Assembly: GCF_014196805.1 (NCBI RefSeq)
Contig: NZ_JACIEI010000003.1
Location: 248,001 to 312,000, forward strand
Direction of reading: 5' to 3'
Source: Sulfitobacter undariae
GTDB lineage: Bacteria > Pseudomonadota > Alphaproteobacteria > Rhodobacterales > Rhodobacteraceae
Length of the DNA stretch: 64,000 nucleotides
Part shown: one piece after another, positions 18,569 through 28,946 of the stretch
Layout of the letters: the number at the start of each line of letters is the position of its first letter
How positions within the stretch are numbered: the stretch's first letter is position 1
Position numbers and translations under genes: made by a program
Notes under the pieces: generated by a model
Told to the model about the DNA's origin: nothing
Database searches by the model: none
The model's input: the letters and a program-made list of their open reading frames with translations, nothing else

Positions 18569-19587
18569 CAGCCAGCTTGCGTAATTCGGGCGACGGCAGT
18601 GATCTTCTCACGTGCGGCGCCCGAATCAATACTGGCGCGGGCCATCTCAACCCCTGCTTTCAGGTCCGGCGCGGCATCGGCAATCACCAGCGCCGCAGCA
18701 GAGTTGAGCAGCACGGCATCGCGGTAGGCAGATTGCTCGCCGTCCAGCAGGGCGTTAAACGCCACGGCGTTTTGTTCAGGTGTGCCGCCGACAATTGCCT
18801 CAAACGGATGCACGGGCAGGCCAGCGTCTTCGGGATGGATTTCAATGTCATCAATGGCGCCAGTTTTGCGCAAGGCACTGACCCAGCTGACACCCGTGAT
18901 GGTCAGTTCATCCGTCCCATCCGAGCCATGCACCAACCATGCGGCTTCCGAGCCGAGGAGTTTCAGCGTCTCTGCCATCGGGCGGGTCAATTCACGGGTG
19001 TAAGTCCCTGTGAGTTGGCGCTTGACCCCAGCGGGATTGGTGAGCGGTCCAAGAATGTTAAAAATCGTGCGCGTGCCCAGCTCAGAGCGGGTGGGCATGA
19101 CATGCGCAATCGCAGGATGGTGCATCGGGGCCATCATAAAGCCGATGCCAGCCTCGTTCAGGGCCTTTTCCACCACTGCCGCGCCGACCATGGTTTTCAG
19201 GCCCATTTGGCCCAATGCATCCGCTGCACCTGATTTTGAGCTCAGATTACGGTTGCCATGTTTGGCCACAACCACCCCTGCACCAGCCACCACAAAGGCG
19301 GTTGCGGTTGAGATGTTCAGCGTGCCTTTGCCGTCGCCGCCTGTGCCAACAATATCCATCGCGCCCTCGGGGGCCACAACGGGATTGCATTTGCGGCGCA
19401 TCACAGAGGCGGCTGCGGTGAATTCATCCACTGTTTCGCCGCGTGTGCGCAGGGCCATCAGGAAACCGCCAATCTGGCTGGGGGTCGCTTGGCCTGCAAA
19501 AAGGATGTCAAAGGCTTGTTCAGCCTGTGTACGGGTCAGCGGGCCGTTGGCAGCCGCATCAATGAGGGGTTTTAGGGCGTCGCTCAT
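18568..19587 (-). CDS. trpD: Anthranilate phosphoribosyltransferase
   Basis: Adds phosphoribose from PRPP to anthranilate. The PRPP-binding [19 protein letters not shown] (about 81-99), KHGNR(N)LSSKSGAAD and the C-terminal [15 protein letters not shown] block identify it. 339 residues is typical. It overlaps trpG by four bases, and its stop shares a base with the ung start. Confidence 0.97.
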   Translation of the reverse strand: MSDALKPLIDAAANGPLTRTQAEQAFDILFAGQATPSQIGGFLMALRTRGETVDEFTAAASVMRRKCNPVVAPEGAMDIVGTGGDGKGTLNISTATAFVVAGAGVVVAKHGNRNLSSKSGAADALGQMGLKTMVGAAVVEKALNEAGIGFMMAPMHHPAIAHVMPTRSELGTRTIFNILGPLTNPAGVKRQLTGTYTRELTRPMAETLKLLGSEAAWLVHGSDGTDELTITGVSWVSALRKTGAIDDIEIHPEDAGLPVHPFEAIVGGTPEQNAVAFNALLDGEQSAYRDAVLLNSAAALVIADAAPDLKAGVEMARASIDSGAAREKITAVARITQAG

Positions 19588-20165
19588 GCGGGTTCTTTGA
19601 CCTCCTTGAGGAAGTTTTCCAGCAGCGCGTGGCCATGCTCGGAACGGATTGATTCAGGGTGGAATTGCACGCCGTGGATCGGCAATGTGCGGTGTTGCAG
19701 GCCCATGATGGTGCCATCTTCCAGCTCGGCAGTGACCTCAAGGCAATCTGGCAGGCTGGCGCGTTCAACGATCAAGGAATGATACCGCGTGGCGGCAAAA
19801 GGGGTGGGTAGCCCCGCAAACAGGCCTTTGCCTGTGTGCTGCATCTGGCCCAGCTTGCCGTGTACAATATCATCTGCACGGATTACGCGGCCGCCAAAAG
19901 CTTCGCCAATGGTCTGATGACCCAAACAGACCCCCAGCAGCGGGATACCCGCAGCGGCGGCAGCATGGGTGAGTTCCAAGCAAATACCTGCCTGCGCGGG
20001 ATCGCAAGGACCGGGGGACAAGACGATGCCCGAAGGGCGCATTGCCATAGCTTCATCTACGCTCAACGTATCATTGCGGCGGATTTCCATCTGCGCGCCC
20101 AGAGCGCCCAGATAGTGCACTAGGTTATAGGTGAAGCTGTCATAGTTATCGATCAACAGGAGCAT
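19584..20165 (-). CDS. trpG: Anthranilate synthase component II (glutamine amidotransferase)
   Basis: Supplies ammonia from glutamine to TrpE. The start was set at the ATG at 20165 ([15 protein letters not shown]), the standard TrpG N-terminus, giving 193 residues; a frame extending to 20354 adds Cys-rich residues without support. The class I amidotransferase triad is seen: Cys in LLGVCLGHQ (about 80), and His and Glu in GVQFHPESI near the end. It could also serve PabA in folate synthesis. TrpE lies 3 kb away beyond two plus-strand genes. Confidence 0.95.
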   Translation of the reverse strand: MLLLIDNYDSFTYNLVHYLGALGAQMEIRRNDTLSVDEAMAMRPSGIVLSPGPCDPAQAGICLELTHAAAAAGIPLLGVCLGHQTIGEAFGGRVIRADDIVHGKLGQMQHTGKGLFAGLPTPFAATRYHSLIVERASLPDCLEVTAELEDGTIMGLQHRTLPIHGVQFHPESIRSEHGHALLENFLKEVKEPA

Positions 20166-20345
20166 CTTGGGAAAACTTCGTATTAGGACTAGAGAAGGGA
20201 GGCGTTGGAGGTGTATAGATCGTGAGGGTAGATGGTCAGTCTTGGACGCAATCGTCAAGGGGCAGGCCGCTGCATTGCGCATTAACCGGAGCATAATATT
20301 CGGGATGCGAGGGGTGCAGAGTAACAGGACAAGGGTGCAACAGCT

Positions 20346-21989
20346 ATGGCACATGGTGTATTAAGCGGAATCGGTTTGGGCGCAGTATTTAGCCTAAGCG
20401 TGGCGGGAGTCATTTCAGTTGTGGTTCCAATGGAGCCGCAACCCATGCCCGAAACAGAAGTTGCGGCACCGGCGACCAAGCCAGTGCTTGCCGTGCCAGA
20501 ACCTGCAGTATCAGAGCCAGTGACATCTTTATCGGCGCAGAGCGGCACAAACACTTCTCCAGCAGAGGTCGTGCCTGACGTCATTGAAAACACTGACTTG
20601 CCGATTGAATCCGACGCGCCGATCGAACCCGACATGCCCATCGAAGCGGACGTGCCGCCAGAACCCGAGACCACAGCGCTTGCGCCACAGCTTGAGAGCG
20701 ACTTGGGAGCAGGCGTTGCGCCAGCCATTGTGCAGCAAGCACCTGTGACGCCGCCGACAGCAGACCCCGTTGTTGCGCCCACAGCATCCACATCTGCTGC
20801 CGCACCTGTTCAAGATGTCACAGAAGCAGACAGTGTACCGCAGGTGCCAGTAGCTACGCCGCGACCAGAAACCGGCGACATTGGCGCACTGACATTGCCC
20901 AAACCACTGCCATCGAGTGTGACCGCACGCATTGCAGAGGACGCGCCCGTTTTGCCCAATCCGCAAGCGCTCGCCCCGATGATGCCTGATGACAGCCCAG
21001 ATGTTGCGATGCCCGAGCCAGCAGAAGTCGTTGCTCCGCAAGAAGATCTGGTACCAAGCGCCCCTGAGGCAGCAGAGACACCAGAAGCGGCGCCCCAAAC
21101 GGCAGCAGAAGAAACCTTGGAGCCAAAGCCCGTCAAACCGCGTGTTTTGCCAGCGCCAAATAGCAGCAGCACTGAAACGCTGGGCACTTCAGCGCGCCCG
21201 AGTATTGGTACGCCTGCAAAGACCCTGATTGACCGGAATACTAAAACAGCGCAAACGCAGCAGGCGGGTTCAACGCCATCCAGCTTGGGTGTTTCTGCTG
21301 AGAACCAACCGATTAACCTCTATGCGCAACCTTTTTCGAACCCCGATGACCTGCCCATGATGAGCATTGTGCTGATAGACACGGGTGTCGATCTGGATAC
21401 CAATGAAATCGGCTTGCCTGCTCTTTCAAGTTTCCCCTATCCGATCAGTTTTGCTGTCGATGTGAGTTTACCAGACGCAGCGGAGCGTGTTGCACAGTAT
21501 CGTGCAAACGGGTTTGAAGTGTTGGCAATGCTGAACCTGCCGCAAGGCGCTCAACCCTCGGACGCAGAAGTGTCCATGAGTGTCGCTCTCAGCGAAATGC
21601 CAGAAGTGATTGGTGTCTTGGAGGGCACTGGTGAAGGGGTGCAGGGCTCACGCGAGGTTGCCGATCAAGTTACACGGATTCTGAAAGCCAGCGGTCACGG
21701 GTTGGTCACGCAGAGCAAAGGTCTCAATTCAGTACCCAAATTGGCGGTGAAACAAGGTGTGCCTGCGGCCCCAATTTTCCGCGACTTTGATTCTGAAGGC
21801 CAAAAGCCCCGCGTTATCCGGCGTTTTCTGGATCAAGCTGCATTTAAGGCGGGCCAAGAAGGCGGTGTGATCATGTTGGGTCGCTTGCGCCCCGAAACCA
21901 TCGAAGCCTTATTGGTTTGGGGGCTTGCAGATCGCGCGGGGTCTGTGGCTTTGGTGCCTGTATCGGCAGTATTGTTGGACCAACGCTAA
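20346..21989 (+). CDS. Divergent polysaccharide deacetylase family protein with long Pro/Ala-rich linker
   Basis: A 547-residue envelope protein. An N-terminal hydrophobic segment (about 5-28) is followed by roughly 290 residues rich in Pro, Ala, Glu and Val, then a C-terminal globular domain (about 335-547) matching the divergent polysaccharide deacetylase (YibQ-like) family, with [21 protein letters not shown] and the late [17 protein letters not shown] blocks. The linker could span the periplasm. It is divergent from trpG, with 180 bases between the starts. Confidence 0.85.
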   Translation: MAHGVLSGIGLGAVFSLSVAGVISVVVPMEPQPMPETEVAAPATKPVLAVPEPAVSEPVTSLSAQSGTNTSPAEVVPDVIENTDLPIESDAPIEPDMPIEADVPPEPETTALAPQLESDLGAGVAPAIVQQAPVTPPTADPVVAPTASTSAAAPVQDVTEADSVPQVPVATPRPETGDIGALTLPKPLPSSVTARIAEDAPVLPNPQALAPMMPDDSPDVAMPEPAEVVAPQEDLVPSAPEAAETPEAAPQTAAEETLEPKPVKPRVLPAPNSSSTETLGTSARPSIGTPAKTLIDRNTKTAQTQQAGSTPSSLGVSAENQPINLYAQPFSNPDDLPMMSIVLIDTGVDLDTNEIGLPALSSFPYPISFAVDVSLPDAAERVAQYRANGFEVLAMLNLPQGAQPSDAEVSMSVALSEMPEVIGVLEGTGEGVQGSREVADQVTRILKASGHGLVTQSKGLNSVPKLAVKQGVPAAPIFRDFDSEGQKPRVIRRFLDQAAFKAGQEGGVIMLGRLRPETIEALLVWGLADRAGSVALVPVSAVLLDQR

Positions 21990-22093
21990 GTTTGTCACAT
22001 CTAAAACACCTTACATCCTGAATGGTCTAAAATCCGTCTCTTATTTGCCATTTTTGTGAGTAAAAACAGAGAGGATTTTAGAAGGATGTGTCG

Positions 22094-23134
22094 GTGTTTT
22101 TATATATCTATAAACCAAGTGACTTTGTAGAAACCGTACCCTCTGAAGCCGGCAGTGGCTCGGTTTCTGGAGGGCCATGGACACTTACCTTAAAACCAGG
22201 TGCTACGCCGATATCGGTTGAGATCACAGATAACGACAACATCTTTGACGAACTCGACACGACCCAGAATATCACAAATGCTGTGACCTTGGACGGTAAC
22301 ACTTGGGCAGCAGGAGAGACGATTCACTCCGCTTATGATTTAATTAATTCGACGACGGGCCATAAAGTCACGACGCTGCATTTCGGAGGCAATGGGAACC
22401 AGGTTGGGGCGGTTGATGGTTTGGTGTCGACTGTGCGTCTTGTTGAAGGTGAGAGCTATACCTTTAATCAGAGCCGTACATCCAACAAAGAGACCAATGA
22501 ATATGAGCAGTACGTTGCCTGCTTTACCGCTGATACTTTGATCGAGACAGTGGATGGCCTTATACCTGTGCAGGATTTGCAGGTGGGCTGCATGATTCAA
22601 ACACTTGATCATGGGCCGCAACCGCTTATGGCTTTGTTGTCACGACATGTAGATGTGGCGACACTGCAGGAGATGCCAAATTTGGCACCTGTCCGTATCA
22701 CCGCGGGCGCATTGGGGCAGGGGCTTCCCTTGCGCGATCTGCTTGTGTCCCCCCAACACCGTTTCCTTGCGCGTTCGGTTGTGGTGCGGCGGATGTTTGA
22801 AGCGGCTGAAACATTACTCAGTGCAAAGCAACTTACCGCTTTGCCGGGCATTGCCGTGGACAACAGCCAAAGTGAGGTGACATATTTTCACCTTGTGATG
22901 CCGCACCATGAAATTGTGATCGCGGAAGGGACCCCGACAGAAAGTTTTTATTGCGGAGAGATGGCTATGAAATCTCTGACGCCCGCTGCCCGTGCGGAGC
23001 TAAGCAAGCTGTTCCCAGACCTTCTGACAGGCGTGTCTGGAGTAGAGCCTGTGCGCCCGTTGCCCAGCCCTCGCCGCCAGAAACAACTGGTCAGCAGGCT
23101 GCTGCGCAACACCAAACCCGTGCTTGCCGCTTAG
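22094..23134 (+). CDS. Hint (hedgehog/intein) domain protein
   Basis: A protein of about 346 residues with a beta-rich N-terminal region of unknown family, followed by a Hint_2-type domain that starts at ACFTADTLIETVDG; the cysteine near residue 143 is the expected autoprocessing nucleophile. Later, SPQHRFL and GTPTESFYCGE carry conserved positions. These domains occur in many Rhodobacteraceae surface or secreted proteins. The GTG at 22094 has AAGGA seven bases upstream and is preferred over the GTG at 22088. Its stop overlaps the convergent trpE stop by four bases. No signal peptide is seen. Confidence 0.78.
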   Translation: MFLYIYKPSDFVETVPSEAGSGSVSGGPWTLTLKPGATPISVEITDNDNIFDELDTTQNITNAVTLDGNTWAAGETIHSAYDLINSTTGHKVTTLHFGGNGNQVGAVDGLVSTVRLVEGESYTFNQSRTSNKETNEYEQYVACFTADTLIETVDGLIPVQDLQVGCMIQTLDHGPQPLMALLSRHVDVATLQEMPNLAPVRITAGALGQGLPLRDLLVSPQHRFLARSVVVRRMFEAAETLLSAKQLTALPGIAVDNSQSEVTYFHLVMPHHEIVIAEGTPTESFYCGEMAMKSLTPAARAELSKLFPDLLTGVSGVEPVRPLPSPRRQKQLVSRLLRNTKPVLAA

Positions 23135-24642
23135 CTGTTGCCGTTACCGTCAAAGCGCGCTGCATCTTCGGCGGCGCGTCTGATGGCACCGGATTTATGC
23201 ACGGTTTCCATATATTCGGCTTCAGGGTCGCTGTCATAAACAACACCGCCGCCTGCTTGGATATACAGCGTTTCATCTTTGATTACGGCAGTACGCAAGG
23301 CGATACACATATCCATGTCGCCGCCTGCGCTGAAATACCCGACACCGCCGCCATAGACGCCGCGTTTCTCCGGCTCTAACTCGTCGATGATCTGCATGGC
23401 ACGGACTTTGGGCGCACCAGAAACCGTACCCGCAGGCATACCCGCAAAGAAGGCATCCAGTGCGTCGCAATCTTCGCGCAGCTCGCCGACAACGTTAGAC
23501 ACGATGTGCATGACGTGGCTATAGCGCTCGACGATGAATTCCTCGGTAGGGCGCACGGTGCCTATCTTGGCAACACGGCCCACATCGTTACGGCCCAAAT
23601 CAAACAGCATCAGATGTTCGGCCAGTTCTTTTTGATCGGCCATCAAATCCGCTTCAAGTGCGCGATCTTCTTCGGGTGTTGCACCACGGGGGCGGGTGCC
23701 TGCGATGGGGCGGATGGTGATTTCCTGACCAAACACACGCACTAGAATTTCAGGGCTGGCACCAACCACATGGAAGCCGCCAAAGTTGAAGTAAAACATG
23801 AACGGCGACGGGTTGGTCCGGCGCAGCGAGCGATAAAGCGAGAAGGGCGGCTGCGGAAAGGCCTGCGCCCAGCGTTGGCTTGGCACAACCTGAAAGATGT
23901 CACCGGCTTTGATGTATTCTTTGGCCTTCAGAACGGCTTCTTTATAGGCGTCTTTGGTGAAGTTGCTGACAGGGGCAGGGACGGCCGCAGCTTCGCCCAG
24001 ATTGCGTGAGGTGCCAGCAGGCGCGCGCTCCAGATCCCGTACGGCATCCATCACACGCTCAGCCGCTTGGGCATAGGCGGCGCGGGCGGATTGGCCATCG
24101 GCCACCCATGCAGGGGACACAACTGTGACTTCGCCTTTGACACCGTCCAGCACTGCCACAACAGAAGGACGCAGCATTACGGCGTCAGGCAGGCCCAATG
24201 GATCAGAGTTTACGTCGGGCAGGCGTTCGACCAGCCGGATCATATCATAGCCTAGATAGCCAAACAGTCCCGCAGCCGATTGCGGCAGGTCTTCGGGTAG
24301 GTCGATTTTGCTTTCGGCGATGAGGCTGCGCAGGGCGTCCAGTGGTCCGCCCTCAATCGCGACATAGGCATCGGGATCATAACGCGCAGCGCGGTTGACC
24401 TCGGATGTGGTGCCGCGACACCGCCAGATCAGATCAGGTTTCATACCGATGATGGAATAACGTCCGCGCACTTCGCCGCCAGTGACGGATTCCAGCATAA
24501 ATGCGTTTTCCGCCGCCCCGCCCAGCTTGAGCATCAAGGACACAGGCGTATCCAGATCAGCAGCCAGACGGGTATAGACCACCTGATGTTGACCCGCGTT
24601 ATAACGGGCCGCGAAAGTATCAAAATCGGGTGTCAGTTGCAT
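23131..24642 (-). CDS. trpE: Anthranilate synthase component I
   Basis: Turns chorismate into anthranilate using ammonia from TrpG. The C-terminal chorismate-binding blocks are clear: IAGTRPRGATPEEDRALEAD, HLMLFDLGRNDVGRVAKIGTV, GTVSGAPKVRAMQIIDELEP and the final AGGGVVYDSDPEAEY. 503 residues is the normal length. It starts one base after the ppiD stop, so it depends on transcription through ppiD, and it is separated from trpGDC by two genes of opposite orientation. Confidence 0.97.
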   Translation of the reverse strand: MQLTPDFDTFAARYNAGQHQVVYTRLAADLDTPVSLMLKLGGAAENAFMLESVTGGEVRGRYSIIGMKPDLIWRCRGTTSEVNRAARYDPDAYVAIEGGPLDALRSLIAESKIDLPEDLPQSAAGLFGYLGYDMIRLVERLPDVNSDPLGLPDAVMLRPSVVAVLDGVKGEVTVVSPAWVADGQSARAAYAQAAERVMDAVRDLERAPAGTSRNLGEAAAVPAPVSNFTKDAYKEAVLKAKEYIKAGDIFQVVPSQRWAQAFPQPPFSLYRSLRRTNPSPFMFYFNFGGFHVVGASPEILVRVFGQEITIRPIAGTRPRGATPEEDRALEADLMADQKELAEHLMLFDLGRNDVGRVAKIGTVRPTEEFIVERYSHVMHIVSNVVGELREDCDALDAFFAGMPAGTVSGAPKVRAMQIIDELEPEKRGVYGGGVGYFSAGGDMDMCIALRTAVIKDETLYIQAGGGVVYDSDPEAEYMETVHKSGAIRRAAEDAARFDGNGNS

Positions 24643-24643
24643 C

Positions 24644-26488
24644 TTATTGGAAACCTACGTTCACAGCAGTCACAGCACGCGGATCAATGTTTTGACCAGC
24701 ACGCAGCAATACATCATTGGAATAGATATCGAACAAATCACGCGCCAACGCATCGTTTTGTTGGGTGCGTAGATTGGCGATAAAGGCTTGTGATTGGGCG
24801 TTGTCCATATCGGCGGGTGTGATTGCATCCAGACGCACGATCACAACGGTGTCTTCGCCTTCCATGATACGGATTTCGCCTGTTTCCATTTCAAACACTT
24901 CCTCGGTAAAGCCTGCTGGTGTGGCAGGAAGGAAAGCGTTGCGGGTTTGGTCCGTTTCTACACGCTCCGACAGGCCAGAAGCCGAAAGGGCAGCGCCTGC
25001 TTCGGTTTGTGCTTTGGCCGCTTCGGCCTGAACGCGCAACTGAGTGACGATCTGTTCTGAGCGCCAGCGATCTGCCACTTGGTCAGCGACATCTTCATAG
25101 GAGGCAGGGCGCTCTGGCAGGGCTTCATCCAGACGCAGCGCAAAGATACTGCCATCATCCAGCTGATCGACTTTCGGAAAGTCCGTATCGGTTACCGTGG
25201 CGGCAGCTTCGCGGAAACCTTCATAGGCGGCGATGCCATCAGAGCTGTCCACAGTCCAATCGACTTGCCCCAATACCATGTCGGTTTCTTGCGCAAGTTG
25301 CTCTAGGGTGGACCCACCGGCAAGGCGGTCATCAAAGTCTTCTGCTTGGGCTTCAACAATGCGAACTGCGCGGTCAGCCGCAAGAATATCACGAAGCTCG
25401 GGCTCGGCTTCTTCGAAGGTTACGGTTTGGGCGGGGAGGACCGCATTGACGCGAAACAGGGCAGGGCCAAGGTTGCTATCGGCGGGGCCAACAACGTCAC
25501 CGACTTGGGCGGCAAAGACTACCTCGCCTGCCGCACCTAGTGCGTCCAGATCAACATCACCCAAATCCACATCTGTCAGGGCCAGACCGCGGTCAGTAAC
25601 CAGAGTTTCAAAGGTGGTACCACCGACTTCGAGTGCCGCAGCAGCTTGGTCTGCGGCTTCTTGATCAGAAAAGACCAGTCGCTCAACCAGACGGCGGGCG
25701 GGTTGATTGTATTGCTCGGAGCGGGAGGCATATTCTGCGCGCAGATCATCTTCGGCCAGTTCAACCTGATCAATGATGTCGGTTGGGTTCAGCCACACAT
25801 ATGTTATTTTCTTGGTTGCAGGCAAAACGAAGTTATCGGCATTTGCGTCGAAATATGCCTTTAATGTCGCTTCATCTGCGTCTTCGATTGGGGTTTTCAG
25901 CGTCGTTTCGTCCAGCAGAGCCCAAGTGAAATTTCTGTTTTCAGCGACATAAGAAACCAGCGTTTCTGCATAGGCGGCAGGCATTTCCACACCGCTTATG
26001 ATGGCGTCTTGCAGGAGTTGACGTGCGGCCTCTTCGCGCAGGCTTGTTTCAAACTCGGCTTCGGTTAAGCCCGCAGAGCGCAGCGTCTGGGCATAGCCTT
26101 GGCGGTCAAAACTTCCGTCAACACCTTGGAATGACGAAATTGCAACGACGCGGTCGCGGAGGGTTTCGTCACCGATGGACAGGCCAATTAGTGTGGCCTC
26201 ATGATCCAAAGCGCGCTCGCGTACGATACGTTGCAAAACGATTGTGTCGAGACCCAGTTGCTGGGCCTGTGCAAAGCTGATGTTGCTGCCCGACTGGGCA
26301 CTGATGTTGCGCAGGTCTTGCTGCATTTGACGGGCGTAGGTATCTACGGAAATGGATTTATCCCCGACGGTACCAATGGTGCGTAAATTGCCGCTCAGGT
26401 TGACTGCGCCAAAGCCGCCCAGCCCGACAAAGAGCAGGCCCATTAGGCCCCAGGTTGCAGTTTTTCCGATACTAGATCTCTTGGCCAT
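24644..26488 (-). CDS. ppiD: Peptidyl-prolyl cis-trans isomerase PpiD-like (SurA_N/parvulin)
   Basis: Periplasmic folding chaperone anchored by one N-terminal helix (about residues 13-31). A SurA_N-type domain follows (about 35-160), then a parvulin-like domain (about 250-380) and a helical C-terminus. 614 residues is typical of the PpiD/SurA-like chaperones encoded before trpE in this family. Isomerase activity may be weak, as in many PpiD proteins. Its Shine-Dalgarno AAGGGG lies in an inverted repeat with upstream CCCCTTA elements. Confidence 0.9.
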   Translation of the reverse strand: MAKRSSIGKTATWGLMGLLFVGLGGFGAVNLSGNLRTIGTVGDKSISVDTYARQMQQDLRNISAQSGSNISFAQAQQLGLDTIVLQRIVRERALDHEATLIGLSIGDETLRDRVVAISSFQGVDGSFDRQGYAQTLRSAGLTEAEFETSLREEAARQLLQDAIISGVEMPAAYAETLVSYVAENRNFTWALLDETTLKTPIEDADEATLKAYFDANADNFVLPATKKITYVWLNPTDIIDQVELAEDDLRAEYASRSEQYNQPARRLVERLVFSDQEAADQAAAALEVGGTTFETLVTDRGLALTDVDLGDVDLDALGAAGEVVFAAQVGDVVGPADSNLGPALFRVNAVLPAQTVTFEEAEPELRDILAADRAVRIVEAQAEDFDDRLAGGSTLEQLAQETDMVLGQVDWTVDSSDGIAAYEGFREAAATVTDTDFPKVDQLDDGSIFALRLDEALPERPASYEDVADQVADRWRSEQIVTQLRVQAEAAKAQTEAGAALSASGLSERVETDQTRNAFLPATPAGFTEEVFEMETGEIRIMEGEDTVVIVRLDAITPADMDNAQSQAFIANLRTQQNDALARDLFDIYSNDVLLRAGQNIDPRAVTAVNVGFQ

Positions 26489-26494
26489 AACAGG

Positions 26495-26566
26495 TGCCCC
26501 TTAAACGGTGTTTGCGACTGTCTAAGGGCTTGTCCGCTAAGGGGCAAGAGGCTGCTACCTAAGGGG
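26495..26566 (-). promoter_or_regulatory. Repeated anti-Shine-Dalgarno elements before ppiD
   Basis: In the ppiD message the ribosome site lies in TAAGGGGCA (26503-26495). TGCCCCTTA, the exact complement, occurs 34 bases upstream (26546-26538), and two further CCC(C)TTAG copies lie at about 26522-26528 and 26559-26566. Each could pair with the ribosome site. The last copy is inside the end of the upstream aminotransferase gene. Function is inferred. Confidence 0.45.
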
Positions 26567-27739
26567 TAGATCAACGGCCTCAAGGCGGGCGAATAATGTG
26601 GCAATTCCCGCAGCATCCAGATTGGCAAAAGCGATGCGCAACTCATTGGCGCCTTCTGGGGCATCCTTGGGGTAGAACATCGTGCCCGGCAGGGTCAGAA
26701 CTCCGGCGTCGCGCACCAAGGCTGGGGCCAGATCGGCACTGCTGAGCGCGAAAGGGTGCCGCAGATAGGCGAAATATCCGCCCAATCCCAGCAGGGTCCA
26801 GCCTTTGGCCTCTAAAACGGACAGATTTTCAGTGATTGCAGCGCGGCGGGTGAGAATTTCGTCGCGTTCACCAGCCAGCCATTGATCAAGGTTCTGCATT
26901 CCCCAGAGGGCGGCGTATTGGCCGATCTGATTGGGGCAAATTGCAACCGTGTCGAGGAATTTTTCGACCTCGGCGAGGCGTGCCTCGGAGGCCGCAACCG
27001 CGCCGACACGGTGACCTGTCAGGCGGTAGGCTTTGGAGAACGAATAGAGGTGGATCAGCGTGTCATCCCAATCCGGCCGTTGGAACAGGCTGTGGGGGAT
27101 ATCGGTGCTGGAATGAAAGTCGCGGTAAGTCTCATCTACGATCAGGGCAATACCGCGTGATTTGGCAATGTCATAGAAAGCCGTGATCAGATCATCAGGA
27201 TATTCTGCGCCCGTCGGGTTATTGGGCGTGACCAACACAATGGCGCGGGTGCGCGGCGTGATCAGCTTGGCCGCATCCCACGGATCGGGCATCATATCGC
27301 CTTCGCATTTCAGCGGAACGGCTTTTGCACCCGCCATATCCAGCCACATTTTGTGGTTGAAATACCATGGCACAGGGATGATGACCTCGTCGCCCTCAGC
27401 ACACAATGTGGCGATCGCTGCGGCAAATGCCTGATTGCAGCCAGAGGTGATGGCAACCTGTGAGGCCGCGACCGTGCCACTATAAATGCGCGATGTCCGT
27501 GCCGCCAATTCGCTGCGCAACTCGGGCATGCCCAGAACGGGACCATAGAGATGCATAGCGTCATCTTGGATCACCGCATCGGCCATTGCCTTGCGCATAT
27601 CCGGATGGGGTGCTTCAACTGGAGCGGCCTGACTGACATTGATCAGCGGGCGCTCGGTGGTGAAATTCACCCCCTCCAGCCAGCGGCGGGCCTCCATCAC
27701 AGGGGGCGGGAAGGTGGTTGCTGTGCGGGGGAGCGTCAT
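26555..27739 (-). CDS. PLP-dependent aminotransferase, class I/II
   Basis: A fold-type I aminotransferase of 394 residues. PLP contacts are seen in TSGCNQAFAAAI, VTPNNPTGAEY, IVDETYRDF and the Schiff-base lysine in YSFSKAYRLTGHRVGA (about residues 232-247). The substrate is not evident: aspartate-, tyrosine- or branched-chain-type enzymes share these motifs. It lies between gpt and ppiD on the minus strand. Confidence 0.88.
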   Translation of the reverse strand: MTLPRTATTFPPPVMEARRWLEGVNFTTERPLINVSQAAPVEAPHPDMRKAMADAVIQDDAMHLYGPVLGMPELRSELAARTSRIYSGTVAASQVAITSGCNQAFAAAIATLCAEGDEVIIPVPWYFNHKMWLDMAGAKAVPLKCEGDMMPDPWDAAKLITPRTRAIVLVTPNNPTGAEYPDDLITAFYDIAKSRGIALIVDETYRDFHSSTDIPHSLFQRPDWDDTLIHLYSFSKAYRLTGHRVGAVAASEARLAEVEKFLDTVAICPNQIGQYAALWGMQNLDQWLAGERDEILTRRAAITENLSVLEAKGWTLLGLGGYFAYLRHPFALSSADLAPALVRDAGVLTLPGTMFYPKDAPEGANELRIAFANLDAAGIATLFARLEAVDLPLR

Positions 27740-27787
27740 GGCGGATGTCCGGATATGGAAGGAAGATGGGGGCGGCTAAGGGCGGGG

Positions 27788-28309
27788 TCAGTCTTTGCCG
27801 CGATAGGGTTCGACGTATTGCAGGGCCATATCCCAAGGGAAGAAAATCCACGTGTCCTGACTGACGCCAGTGATGAAGGTATCGACCATAGGTTCGCCTT
27901 CGGGTTTGGCATAGACGGTGGCGAAATGGGCTTTGGGATAGAGTGTGCGCACCAGCTCCAGTGTTTTGCCACTGTCCACCAGATCATCAATGATCAAAAT
28001 GCCTGTGCCGTCGCCCATGATTTCTACATCTGGTGATTTAAGAACACGCGCTTCGCGACGTTCGTCTGCTTTGCCGCCGCCAGAATGATAAGAAACCACC
28101 GAGATTGTATCAACAGTACGGATGTCCAGTTCACGGGCCACAATCATCGCGGGGGCCATGCCGCCACGAGTAATGGCAACAACTGCGTCCCATGCGCCAC
28201 CGTTGGGGCCTTTACCATCCAGACGCCATGCCAATGCGCGGCTGTCGCGGTGGATTTGATCCCAGCTGATGTGGAAGCCTTTTTCGTGGGGGAGACGTGT
28301 ATCGGACAT
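27788..28309 (-). CDS. gpt: Xanthine phosphoribosyltransferase
   Basis: Purine salvage enzyme that joins xanthine (and guanine) to PRPP. The PRPP-binding loop [17 protein letters not shown] (about 104-120) and early [17 protein letters not shown] block are typical of the bacterial Gpt type; 173 residues is close to the E. coli enzyme. The LysE-type exporter gene on its upstream side ends six bases from its ATG. Confidence 0.93.
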   Translation of the reverse strand: MSDTRLPHEKGFHISWDQIHRDSRALAWRLDGKGPNGGAWDAVVAITRGGMAPAMIVARELDIRTVDTISVVSYHSGGGKADERREARVLKSPDVEIMGDGTGILIIDDLVDSGKTLELVRTLYPKAHFATVYAKPEGEPMVDTFITGVSQDTWIFFPWDMALQYVEPYRGKD

Positions 28310-28314
28310 TATAG

Positions 28315-28929
28315 TTACCTTTCAAGCAAGAGGCGCAGGCCAAGGGCAGCCATGACGCCCGAAGCGATCCGGTCGGCCCATGTCTTGACGCGCAAATAGG
28401 CCGCACGGGCGCGCGGAGTGGAGAGGCCGAAGGCCATGGCGGAATACACCGTGATCTCGACGATGAAGTGATTGGTGATGATGAGGGCGCTATCGCTGAG
28501 AGACAGGCCACTTGGGAAAATCACAACAATCACCGCCCCCGCAAACAGGACGGATTTGGGATTGCTGATGTTAACGATGACGCCAGAGCGAAAAGCGCGT
28601 TTGTGGGAGGGGTTGGTGCCTGTTTCCAGCGGCTGTGAAGCCCCGCGCCACATGCTCCAAGCGAGGTAGAGCAAATAAATCGCCCCCCCCAGTTTCATGG
28701 CGCCGTAAAGCCATGGCAGCAAATCGAACAAGGCGGCGAGCCCAAGCAAGGCGGCGCTGGTCCACACCGTTGCGATCACGCTAAGACCCAGCCCAGTGAG
28801 GATACCTGCCCTGCGCCCATCGGCCATGCTATTGCGCAGCACCAGCAAGAAGGCAGGTCCAGGCGAAGCCATGGCAGCCAGCAATGTGAGATTAAAGGCG
28901 ATGAGCTGGGCAAGGGTGAGATCGGTCAT
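28315..28929 (-). CDS. LysE/RhtB family amino-acid exporter (first copy)
   Basis: A 204-residue inner-membrane exporter with about six hydrophobic segments. The LysE-family signature [27 protein letters not shown], split across about residues 21-47, is clear. Members export basic, neutral or sulfur amino acids; the substrate here is unknown. A second LysE-type gene of the same length lies just upstream, so the pair probably arose by duplication. Confidence 0.88.
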   Translation of the reverse strand: MTDLTLAQLIAFNLTLLAAMASPGPAFLLVLRNSMADGRRAGILTGLGLSVIATVWTSAALLGLAALFDLLPWLYGAMKLGGAIYLLYLAWSMWRGASQPLETGTNPSHKRAFRSGVIVNISNPKSVLFAGAVIVVIFPSGLSLSDSALIITNHFIVEITVYSAMAFGLSTPRARAAYLRVKTWADRIASGVMAALGLRLLLER

Positions 28930-28946
28930 GGCGTGGTCTGATCCGG

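Noticed and set aside
20529..21098. Minus-strand frame opposite the deacetylase linker
   Set aside because: It is rich in Cys, Trp and Arg because it mirrors the repetitive Pro/Ala linker codons.
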